This document shows, in pieces, positions 13,744-19,194 of a stretch of 21,211 bases of DNA. The notes under the pieces are model-generated. The model was not told the origin of the DNA. It did no database searches and saw nothing but the letters and a program-made list of their open reading frames with translations. A program made the translations under genes and the position numbers. Each line of letters starts with the position of its first letter. Position 1 is the first letter of the stretch. The stretch spans positions 1-21,211 of the IMG/VR virus record IMGVR_UViG_3300035663_000123; one strand, written 5' to 3'. This stretch comes from a virus.

Positions 13744-14199
13744 TTAAATCTCCGGCTGAGGAGCAGCAGGTGGTGCTAATTTACCACCAAATCCTGGTGA
13801 GGGTTGTTGCGCTGGAACCGACTGTATTCCTAATGAGGGTTCTTTCTTTTCAGGTCTGGGTTCTGGTGCTTGCTTTCTTGTTTCTTCCATTGTAGTTTTG
13901 AAAGATTCAGTAGCCTGCTTTTGTGCTGCCAACATTGCTTCTTGATCTTCTTTCTTTGATCCAGCTAACATGATACCTGATAAGGTGCCTGTCAAGAATG
14001 TTGCAATCGGAACAATCAACTCAAAGAACTTTTGATCGATTGGTGACATTGCATTCAATGGTTGTGTTACAAAGATAATCGAATACAATACAACGAATAC
14101 GATACCTGTTAATGTTAGTGCAAGACAAACTCCAATGAAGAATTTCAATCTTGCCATCAACTGTTCTTCAGTATAAACTATTGGTGCATTATTTTGCAT
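13744..14199 (-). CDS. Two-segment membrane protein with long Pro/Gln-rich tail (151 aa)
   Basis: Residues 1-17 (MQNNAPIVYTEEQLMAR) are soluble. Two membrane segments follow, FFIGVCLALTLTGIVFVVLY (20-39) and FELIVPIATFLTGTLSGIML (about 62-81). A charged helix, KKEDQEAMLAAQKQATESFK, then runs into a disordered tail rich in Pro and Gln. Proteins starting with T-E-E-Q-L-M-A-R-L-K-F-F are frequent near lysis genes of aquatic myoviruses. A holin or holin-partner role is possible. AAGGAG stands six bases before the ATG at 14199, and the start overlaps the previous gene's end. Confidence 0.65.
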   Translation of the reverse strand: MQNNAPIVYTEEQLMARLKFFIGVCLALTLTGIVFVVLYSIIFVTQPLNAMSPIDQKFFELIVPIATFLTGTLSGIMLAGSKKEDQEAMLAAQKQATESFKTTMEETRKQAPEPRPEKKEPSLGIQSVPAQQPSPGFGGKLAPPAAPQPEI

Positions 14200-14482
14200 T
14201 ATTAGCTCCTTGCGGTGGGCAGGCTTGACACGTTTGCCCAGTTTGTGACATTGGCTGAGTTCTCGTTTCTGGTGGTCCTAGTCTTGGATCACGTTGACCT
14301 TTAAAAATATGCTCTGGGCAGGTTCTCGTTACATCACACTGCGGCATCTTACACATTTCTTTATCCCAATTCTTAGGGTCTTGACAAGGATATCTAAAAC
14401 GATCCCCACCAAATATCGCAAGTGTAAGAGGAAGTAGTAATAAAATAAGAAGCCCAAGAAATAGTTTTCTATCGCTCACCAT
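14189..14482 (-). CDS. Membrane-anchored cysteine-rich protein of unknown function (97 aa)
   Basis: One N-terminal hydrophobic segment (LFLGLLILLLLPLTLAIFGG, 7-26) is followed by a soluble part with six cysteines (C33, C44, C49, C55, C85, C88), including an F-R-Y-P-C-Q-D-P-x-N-W-D block and CQACPP near the end. The topology suggests a periplasmic domain stabilised by disulfides, or a metal site. The FGGDRFRYPCQDP segment is one I associate with small conserved membrane proteins in aquatic phage lysis regions. It begins directly after the endolysin stop, with no spacer. Confidence 0.66.
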   Translation of the reverse strand: MVSDRKLFLGLLILLLLPLTLAIFGGDRFRYPCQDPKNWDKEMCKMPQCDVTRTCPEHIFKGQRDPRLGPPETRTQPMSQTGQTCQACPPQGANNAK

Positions 14483-15103
14483 TTATACCCCCAGAACGTG
14501 TAGAGCATGTTCGTAATGTTTAATACGATCATCTAAACCTATCGTCCCACCATTGATTCTTTTTGTTAATGTAAGAATATCACCTTTGTCAGCCCATTGA
14601 TTGAGTTTGTTGCTTTCCCAAAACCAACAAGCAGATTGTGCAGCACCTTCAAATGTTGTTAGATACTCGGAAGCTTCTTCTGGAGATATTTCAAGTGATG
14701 CAGCAAACCAAGTATAATTATGTCTACCAGTAAGTTGAATTAATCCACGCCCTCTAAAACGATAGCCATCACCTGATGCTTCATCACCATTACCCATACG
14801 GCTTGCATAGATTCTATTTGCTATTGCTTCTTGTTTGTTTGAACGATTTGCGTAATCTTGTGCGATTGCATCATCTGGAAAATATTTTGGAAATACTTTT
14901 CTCAATGATTGCCAACGATAGTTCAAATTCTCAACCAGTGCAGTAAATCCTGCGGATTCGTGAGCACATTGCGCTATGAATGCAGCCATTCTGTGTGGTG
15001 TATTAATCTCGTAGTCAGGAAATAATTGTTCAAGTGCCTTGTGCCAGTGTGAGACATAAGGATTCTTTGGCAATAATTGTTTTAATTGTTCTTGTGTAAT
15101 CAT
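14483..15103 (-). CDS. Endolysin, glycoside hydrolase family 19 (chitinase-like)
   Basis: A 206-aa single-domain GH19 lysozyme/chitinase-type endolysin that cuts the glycan strands of peptidoglycan. FIAQCAHESAGF (42-53) contains the catalytic glutamate E49, and MGNGDEASGDGYRFRGRGLI followed by QLTGRHNY (103-130) is the second catalytic and substrate-binding stretch, the most typical GH19 endolysin signature. WESNKLNQWADKGDILTLTK and RINGGTIGLDDR complete the fold. There is no signal peptide or wall-binding domain, so release through a holin is expected. The ATG overlaps the outer-spanin stop (ATGA), giving an inner spanin - outer spanin - endolysin order. Confidence 0.93.
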   Translation of the reverse strand: MITQEQLKQLLPKNPYVSHWHKALEQLFPDYEINTPHRMAAFIAQCAHESAGFTALVENLNYRWQSLRKVFPKYFPDDAIAQDYANRSNKQEAIANRIYASRMGNGDEASGDGYRFRGRGLIQLTGRHNYTWFAASLEISPEEASEYLTTFEGAAQSACWFWESNKLNQWADKGDILTLTKRINGGTIGLDDRIKHYEHALHVLGV

Positions 15104-15363
15104 TTGACATCCTCAAAAATCTTTTTTTGTACTTTATACCATTCAATCCATGCTTTAGATTTCAATGAGCAGTCATGATATAACATATAATTATCAGTTA
15201 CAGTTTTTGCAATATCACTCAATTTAACTTCTGTTTCTAATTTTTTAAGTTCCGCGCAAGGCTCAAGCAACATATCCGGTGCAGTAGGAAATTTAGGTTT
15301 TATTGGCACTGGCGTAGAACATCCCGCTAATAATAAAAGTGTGCATAATAAAACAATTCTCAT
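15100..15363 (-). CDS. Outer-membrane lipoprotein spanin (Rz1-like)
   Basis: An 87-aa precursor with a lipoprotein signal peptide, MRIVLLCTLLLLAGCS. The lipobox L-A-G-C places the lipidated cysteine at residue 15. The mature part begins with a Pro-rich stretch (STPVPIKPKFPTAPDMLLEP), common in outer spanins. It continues with a helical segment CAELKKLETEVKLSDIAKTV and ends WIEWYKVQKKIFEDVK. Anchored in the outer membrane, it would pair with the inner spanin to fuse the two membranes at the end of lysis. The ATG overlaps the inner-spanin stop as ATGA. This supports a Gram-negative host. Confidence 0.85.
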   Translation of the reverse strand: MRIVLLCTLLLLAGCSTPVPIKPKFPTAPDMLLEPCAELKKLETEVKLSDIAKTVTDNYMLYHDCSLKSKAWIEWYKVQKKIFEDVK

Positions 15364-15794
15364 TGTATTTTCTCTGCTGCTTTATTGTGTACATCTACGA
15401 ATGCAGGAGGTATTTCACATTTATTATCAAATTTAACAACTTCGCGGTCAACGTACTGGATAATATCTTTACCTTTTTCTTTTATAACTTTCTGTTGAAC
15501 TACAACTTTTTCAACAATCTTAACTGTTTCAACTGCACCTTTTGCTTCTGCTTCAGCAAGTTTAGCTTCAACTTCTTTTACTTTTGCAAGCCACGATTCA
15601 TTGTTTGCTATTGAACCCGCCATATAAACACCAATGACAATAAAAATAACCGATACGATTTGTATCGGAGCTTTGTACATGTAAAGTGCGGGGATTGGAA
15701 TGAATTTAAGCAAATAGGTTATTAAGAAACCTATTACACCTATAAACAGTATTGCGTAGAATATCCAGTTAGGAAGCCACTCTAATATCCACAT
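15360..15794 (-). CDS. Inner-membrane spanin-like protein (Rz-like), two N-terminal hydrophobic segments
   Basis: Residues about 11-31 (IFYAILFIGVIGFLITYLLK) and 44-64 (IQIVSVIFIVIGVYMAGSIA) are hydrophobic. A charged coiled coil follows (WLAKVKEVEAKLAEAEAKGA and VEKVVVQQKVIKEKGKDIIQ), ending with KCEIPPAFVDVHNKAAEKIQ. The coiled coil, the downstream lipoprotein gene with an ATGA overlap, and the endolysin after that identify an inner spanin. Classical Rz has a single membrane helix. With two, the N-terminus would have to lie in the periplasm for the coiled coil to be periplasmic. It is coupled to the preceding gene by TAATG. Confidence 0.78.
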   Translation of the reverse strand: MWILEWLPNWIFYAILFIGVIGFLITYLLKFIPIPALYMYKAPIQIVSVIFIVIGVYMAGSIANNESWLAKVKEVEAKLAEAEAKGAVETVKIVEKVVVQQKVIKEKGKDIIQYVDREVVKFDNKCEIPPAFVDVHNKAAEKIQ

Positions 15795-16126
15795 TACCGC
15801 CCTCGACCATATCTAAGGTACATCATTGCGCCTGTCTGTTCATCTTCAAGTACAATGCCTTCTTTCCAGTTTTTATTTGCATATTCTGAAATCTCTTTTG
15901 CAATTACTGGATCACCTAGATACGATTCGAATCGTGCATACTTTCGTTTGAGCATTCTTGCCATTACGAAATTTTTTGTTGGAACTTTAAATACTCTAGA
16001 ACCTGCAAACTTCTTTTTAATTCCAGGTTCTGCTTGATTGGGTAGATTTGGATTAGGAACACCAATACCAGCAATCGCACCACCGGCGACTGCATTTGTT
16101 GGTACTGCATCTTCTTTAATCTTCAT
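15794..16126 (-). CDS. Conserved phage protein of unknown function (110 aa)
   Basis: The ATG at 16126 is preferred over an in-frame TTG at 16132; it still overlaps the 75-aa gene by 11 bases. The first 40 residues are Gly/Ala/Pro-rich and probably flexible (NAVAGGAIAGIGVPNPNLPN). The rest is a small folded domain: FAGSRVFKVPTKNFVMARML, KRKYARFESYLGD, then GIVLEDEQTGAMMYLRYGRG. The flexible N-terminus plus a K-x-R-Y-x-R-[FY] core resembles small conserved proteins beside structural genes in T4-like aquatic phages. No enzymatic motif is visible. Confidence 0.66.
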   Translation of the reverse strand: MKIKEDAVPTNAVAGGAIAGIGVPNPNLPNQAEPGIKKKFAGSRVFKVPTKNFVMARMLKRKYARFESYLGDPVIAKEISEYANKNWKEGIVLEDEQTGAMMYLRYGRGR

Positions 16127-16343
16127 TTGCAAACCTAAATGTTGTGTCTTTATTTCTTCTATTCATTGTATAGTTTGTTTGCAATCTAATTTCTGGATTT
16201 TGAAATGTCCAGCATTGCCCATTATCATCTAGAAACACCACCCATTCAATATGGTGTTCTTGACTTCTCTCTATCATAAAAAATGCCCATCCGCTTCCTT
16301 TTGGTGTCACCATCGGTATCGGTGGGTTCAACTGAATCATCAT
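16116..16343 (-). CDS. Conserved small phage protein of unknown function (75 aa)
   Basis: It begins MMIQLNPPIPMVTPKGSGWA, followed by FFMIERSQEHHIEWVVFLDD and GQCWTFQNPEIRLQTNYTMN. The N-P-P-I-P-x-x-T-P-K-G opening, the H-H-x-x-W-V-V-F-x-D-D-x-G-x-C-W-T-F centre and N-P-E-I-R are strongly reminiscent of a widespread short phage protein family with no assigned function. It is predicted as a small beta-sheet domain. The ATG at 16343 overlaps the previous stop as ATGA. Confidence 0.7.
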   Translation of the reverse strand: MMIQLNPPIPMVTPKGSGWAFFMIERSQEHHIEWVVFLDDNGQCWTFQNPEIRLQTNYTMNRRNKDTTFRFANED

Positions 16344-16735
16344 ATAATATTATTCCTCAATACTTCTGCTATTCTCATATCAACTGGAATATCCGAAGAG
16401 TGAATATCTCTTCCTTTTATTCCTTTTACTACATTCGGCATATTATTTAGAAATAACAAATACGTTTTTAACGCTGAATAATCATCTTCAATAATTTTAT
16501 AGAACAACATTCTTGTCGCAGGTTCAACTCCAAACACATTATATAAAACAATCAAATGATTTATTACAAGTCTCTCTTTTAACTCACCTTCTTTTCTATA
16601 CCTACGAAAAAGCCTCTTCAAATAATTGAACTTCTTCATGTCTTCTCTAAACTCACTCATTATGCAATTAGGTTTGTCATATGCTTTAATTGCATACATG
16701 ACAAAATTGTCACTTGTTAAATCATCAAAAGACAT
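16340..16735 (-). CDS. Conserved T4-like phage protein of unknown function (131 aa)
   Basis: A helical protein: FVMYAIKAYDKPNCIMSEFR, EDMKKFNYLKRLFRRYRKEG, ELKERLVINHLIVLYNVFGV, then EPATRMLFYKIIEDDYSALK and TYLLFLNNMP. The Y-D-x-P-x-C, M-K-x-F-x-Y-[IL]-K-R-L-F and L-x-x-R-x-x-x-N-H-[IL]-I-V-L-Y-N-V-F-G blocks are hallmarks of a protein conserved in many T4-like aquatic phages, which I know only as a family of unknown function. It is cytoplasmic, with no membrane segment. The start overlaps the preceding stop as TAATG. Confidence 0.75.
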   Translation of the reverse strand: MSFDDLTSDNFVMYAIKAYDKPNCIMSEFREDMKKFNYLKRLFRRYRKEGELKERLVINHLIVLYNVFGVEPATRMLFYKIIEDDYSALKTYLLFLNNMPNVVKGIKGRDIHSSDIPVDMRIAEVLRNNII

Positions 16736-17121
16736 TATTTCTCAGATTCGCCTTCGACTCCTGAATTTAGCATCTCTTCTGCACCTTCTTCATCAGTCAC
16801 TTCAGCGTAAAAATCGTAATAACCATCATCGGTTGGATAATACAGAATGTAAATATACTTATCTGTACCATCAATAGCTTCAACTATTTCTTCTCCTTCA
16901 GAACTTAAATCATATATTGGATGAAAATCTAAATTTTCAACCATGAGTATTTTTCTGACCAAAGTAATTCCAGTTTCTGGTGTGTAAACTGGATCTTCCA
17001 ATACAACATTCAACATCAGATTCAACTTTTCAACAACCGAAGAGTCTAATGAAGATGAATCTACCGGCACATCACCGGTAGATTGCTCATAATCTTCTTT
17101 AATAAAGTTTTTAAAATTCAT
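16735..17121 (-). CDS. Acidic phage protein of unknown function (128 aa)
   Basis: It begins MNFKNFIKEDYEQSTGDVPV, an opening (M-x-F-K-x-F-[IL]-x-E) common to proteins near the head genes of T4-like aquatic phages. The middle has VVLEDPVYTPETGITLVRKI and a beta-rich stretch, YIYILYYPTDDGYYDFYAEV, and the acidic C-terminus ends EMLNSGVEGESEK. It is strongly negative overall. A hairpin with a perfect 10-bp stem lies near the 5' end of the gene (17058-17084). The start overlaps the previous stop as TGATG. No function is recognised. Confidence 0.62.
   Translation of the reverse strand: MNFKNFIKEDYEQSTGDVPVDSSSLDSSVVEKLNLMLNVVLEDPVYTPETGITLVRKILMVENLDFHPIYDLSSEGEEIVEAIDGTDKYIYILYYPTDDGYYDFYAEVTDEEGAEEMLNSGVEGESEK
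17058..17084 (-). other. Perfect 10-bp inverted repeat near the start of the 128-aa gene
   Basis: On the minus strand AATCTACCGG, a 7-base spacer, and CCGGTAGATT form an uninterrupted 10-bp stem, 37 bases into the gene. No U-run follows, so it is not an intrinsic terminator. It could act as an RNA structure affecting translation or decay, or as a protein site, or be chance. Confidence 0.5.
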
Positions 17122-17711
17122 CAGCTATCTTTAAAAATCGTATCATCGGAAGCATCAACAATACCTTGAGTTCCGATAGTACCCATAGCAACAAGAGTTT
17201 CGACTTGCGTTCTACCTGCACGACCACCCATTGTTATCGTGATAGCAACGTTAGAGTTAGCAACTGTACCTACAACTGGAGAACGTTCGTAGTTACCACC
17301 ACTATTGATTTGAATACCGGTGATTAACCCTGTTGTAGCATTTGCAACGATTTGTGCATTGGCTGCTGTTGTTCCTGTACCACCACCAGTAAATGTCAAA
17401 TAAACTGTACCAGTAATCGAATCTGGTGAATAAGAATTCGCATTTGCAGTGAGTGATGCAATAGGACCTGTTCCTTTCATTACAGCAACCCAACCAGCAT
17501 GTTGCGGTTTGACATTGCTTGTTTGTGCGACGGACTGTTCAGTAACGTCAACACCGAAGATACCGACAGTACCTTTGTATCCTGTTTGAAACGCGCCGAT
17601 TTGTGTATTACCAAATACTGTCTCACCATTGGCGCTTGCTGCAATACCAGTAGAAATACCGGTAAATTTTGGTGCAGCATTAGCTGAATCTGATTTTGCC
17701 CAAAGTGACAT
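17121..17711 (-). CDS. Probable virion structural protein with internal beta-domain insertion (196 aa)
   Basis: The ends match a small structural family of T4-like aquatic phages: MSLWAKSDSANAAPKF at the start, then TVFGNTQIGAFQTGYKGTVG and IFGVDVTEQ, HAGWVAVMKGTG (71-82), and after a gap GGRAGRTQVETLVAMGTIG (162-180). In the family as I remember it, the HAGW...GTG part runs directly into GGRAGR. Here about 80 residues (83-161) of Thr/Gly-rich beta sequence intervene, containing GLITGIQINSGGNYERSPVV, similar to a repeat found in many phage structural proteins. The gene has AAGGAG (17719-17724) and a late-type promoter motif directly upstream, so abundant late expression is expected. The exact place in the virion is unknown. 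Confidence 0.68.
   Translation of the reverse strand: MSLWAKSDSANAAPKFTGISTGIAASANGETVFGNTQIGAFQTGYKGTVGIFGVDVTEQSVAQTSNVKPQHAGWVAVMKGTGPIASLTANANSYSPDSITGTVYLTFTGGGTGTTAANAQIVANATTGLITGIQINSGGNYERSPVVGTVANSNVAITITMGGRAGRTQVETLVAMGTIGTQGIVDASDDTIFKDS
17229..17465 (-). other. Inserted G-I-x-I-x-S-G-G-x-Y beta domain in the 196-aa structural protein
   Basis: Approximate bounds of residues 83-161, which interrupt the HAGW...GTG / GGRAGRTQ core. The segment is almost pure beta and Thr/Asn/Gly-rich. Boundaries and insertion status rest on recalled family layout, not on an alignment. Confidence 0.4.
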
Positions 17712-17718
17712 TTAAAAT

Positions 17719-17724
17719 CTCCTT
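17719..17724 (-). promoter_or_regulatory. Strong ribosome binding site AAGGAG
   Basis: AAGGAG, seven bases before the ATG at 17711 of the 196-aa structural protein. It is one of the closest matches to the anti-Shine-Dalgarno in the window and fits high late expression. Confidence 0.65.
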
Positions 17725-17732
17725 ATTTTTTA

Positions 17733-17740
17733 TATTTATG
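17733..17740 (-). promoter_or_regulatory. Late-type promoter motif CATAAATA before the structural gene
   Basis: CATAAATA on the minus strand, one base from T4 TATAAATA and fitting the looser NATAAATA late motif. Initiation about six bases downstream would give a leader of roughly 16 bases containing AAGGAG. It lies in the 32-base gap between the 482-aa and 196-aa genes, one of the few real gaps in this packed region. Confidence 0.5.
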
Positions 17741-17743
17741 AGT

Positions 17744-19192
17744 TTATACTTTTACGATTTGTGAAGAGAGTTCAGGTTCAGATTGAAAAGTTTCTGGCTT
17801 TTCTTTTTTATTATCTTTACCTTTTTTAGCTAAATCTTTTACCATACCTGCCGTCTTTGAAAGGCTTCTTTTAGCAGCAGTGTTCACTTTATCTTCAGCG
17901 TCTTCTGGCTCCATATTTTCTTTGATTCCAGCTTGTCTTTTCGCTGCGGCTTTAGCTAGTTCTTTAACCCTCTGCATAGGATCTTTTTTATTTTCTGAAG
18001 AAACTATTGTGGGATTCTTAAAAGGAACTTTTGGCTGACCAGATATGAAACGACCCTCATGTGCACCGGATGCTGTAGCTTGTTCGGTAGCCATTTTGAT
18101 ACCTTTTTGTCTACGAGCAATAATATTTTTAGCAAAACTTCCATATTCACCTTTTACATGAGGCTTTAATTCTTTAACTTCTGCTTTAGCCTTTTGAACA
18201 TAAGATTTTTTTGTTTCTTGACTGATTTCATCAAGTTGTTCAACTTCTTCTTTTTTCATTCTTTCACGCTTTGCAGCAGCAGTTTCTTTGCCAGATTTAG
18301 TGAAACCATATTTTGCATATTTGCCGCTTGCAAGATCATGAGCATAAGTTCCTGGTGCAGCCGGTGCTTTAATATTCTTTCTGGGTGTCACAATAATTTC
18401 ACTCTCTTTAATCTCAGCTTGCTTCAAAATGCCTTTCACTAAAGGAGCTTTTAATTGTTTGTGACGAGGAACGGAAATATGATGTTCAGCTTCAGAATGT
18501 GTGTATACATCATGGCTGCCTGATGATCTCGACAACTTCCATCCTTTTTTCTTCAAATGGGAATGAACTGCGCGAGTATCCATATTTGCACCAGGCATCT
18601 CATCGAGTTGTTCAACTTCTTCACTTACAGACTTCCAGCCACCACCTTTTGATTTGTACCACTTAGCAGCCCAACCATTTGCGTAAGCAGAAGGATACAC
18701 ATCAAATTTAGATTTAGCTAGTGCTTTTGCGCGGGACCACAATGCAGGATTTGTTGGTGCATTTTTTTCTTCGAGATATTCAACTTCTTCATTCATCGCA
18801 GATTTTGCTGCTTCAATAGAAGTGTAATATTTTTGTTTTTTGCCATTTTTATATAACGCAAATGCATCTTCACCATATTTTTCAATATGATTTTCACCTT
18901 TTTTGAATACAACTTCACCACCCGACTCTTTAATGTATTCTTCGTTCATTTCAGCAGTCATATAGTTTGCAACTGTAGAAATATAATCTTCAGCTAAAGT
19001 AATCTTAGACTGGCACCATTCAGGCAAATTAGTGTTTGGCTCTAGCATATCATGAAGACGTTGAGCATTATGCATGATACTACGAAGATCGGACATAGCC
19101 ATATCACCTTCGTAGTCGTACTCGCCTCTATCTTCATCCTTGGATTCGGTGATGCCTCTCACCGAATCTGCAACTTTCGAAAATTTTTTCAT
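17744..19192 (-). CDS. Modular Lys/Glu-rich phage protein with embedded HicA-like domain (482 aa)
   Basis: A string of short modules rather than one fold. In order: a helical unit SDLRSIMHNAQRLHDMLEPN...LPEWCQSKITLAEDYI (34-72); a strand-rich AFALYKNGKKQKYYTSIEAA unit (about 94-133); a conserved W-x-R-A-K-A unit, LWSRAKALAKSKFDVYPSAY then ANGWAAKWYKSKGGGW (151-186); a HicA-like unit (204-261); a GTYAHDLASGKYAKYGFTKS unit (281-300); a helical ISQETKKSYVQKAK...RRQKGIKMATEQ unit (323-371); and a basic tail. The motif E-E-V-E-Q-L-D-E stands at 191-198 and 315-322 and a variant at 135-142, between modules. The preceding gene has the same design. The L-D-E ends fit the hydrophobic-x-Glu rule of T4 prohead protease sites, so it may be a head-packaged protein processed into pieces. 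That is inference. It starts two bases after the 468-aa gene. Confidence 0.68.
   Translation of the reverse strand: MKKFSKVADSVRGITESKDEDRGEYDYEGDMAMSDLRSIMHNAQRLHDMLEPNTNLPEWCQSKITLAEDYISTVANYMTAEMNEEYIKESGGEVVFKKGENHIEKYGEDAFALYKNGKKQKYYTSIEAAKSAMNEEVEYLEEKNAPTNPALWSRAKALAKSKFDVYPSAYANGWAAKWYKSKGGGWKSVSEEVEQLDEMPGANMDTRAVHSHLKKKGWKLSRSSGSHDVYTHSEAEHHISVPRHKQLKAPLVKGILKQAEIKESEIIVTPRKNIKAPAAPGTYAHDLASGKYAKYGFTKSGKETAAAKRERMKKEEVEQLDEISQETKKSYVQKAKAEVKELKPHVKGEYGSFAKNIIARRQKGIKMATEQATASGAHEGRFISGQPKVPFKNPTIVSSENKKDPMQRVKELAKAAAKRQAGIKENMEPEDAEDKVNTAAKRSLSKTAGMVKDLAKKGKDNKKEKPETFQSEPELSSQIVKV
18227..18250 (-). repeat. Linker repeat E-E-V-E-Q-L-D-E (residues 315-322 of the 482-aa protein)
   Basis: One copy of a 24-base, 8-residue direct repeat found four times in near-identical form across the two modular genes. 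It is followed here by I-S-Q-E-T, the start of a helical module. Confidence 0.75.
18410..18583 (-). other. HicA/YcfA-like mRNA-interferase domain inside the 482-aa protein
   Basis: Residues 204-261 contain the HicA pattern nearly complete: a first helix and strand in LKKKGWKLSRSSGSHDVYTH (213-232), with the G-S-H signature whose histidine (H227) is the catalytic residue in HicA; then HHISVPRHKQLKAP (237-250), the V-P-x-H strand-turn; then LVKGILKQAEI (251-261), the final helix that in HicA reads x-G-T-[LV]-x-x-I-L-[KR]-Q-A-[GE]-[IL]. Free HicA is about 60-80 aa, so the module is full length. A linker motif precedes it and no HicB antitoxin gene is seen in the window. Confidence 0.72.
18599..18622 (-). 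repeat. Linker repeat E-E-V-E-Q-L-D-E (residues 191-198 of the 482-aa protein)
   Basis: Second copy in this gene, directly before the HicA-like module (next residues M-P-G-A-N-M). Cutting after the final Glu would free the N-terminus of that module. Confidence 0.75.
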
Positions 19193-19194
19193 AC

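Noticed and set aside
14482-14489. TATAAATG at the border of endolysin and the 97-aa gene
   Set aside because: It arises from an adjoining TAA stop and ATG start. One mismatch, and again no room for a leader.
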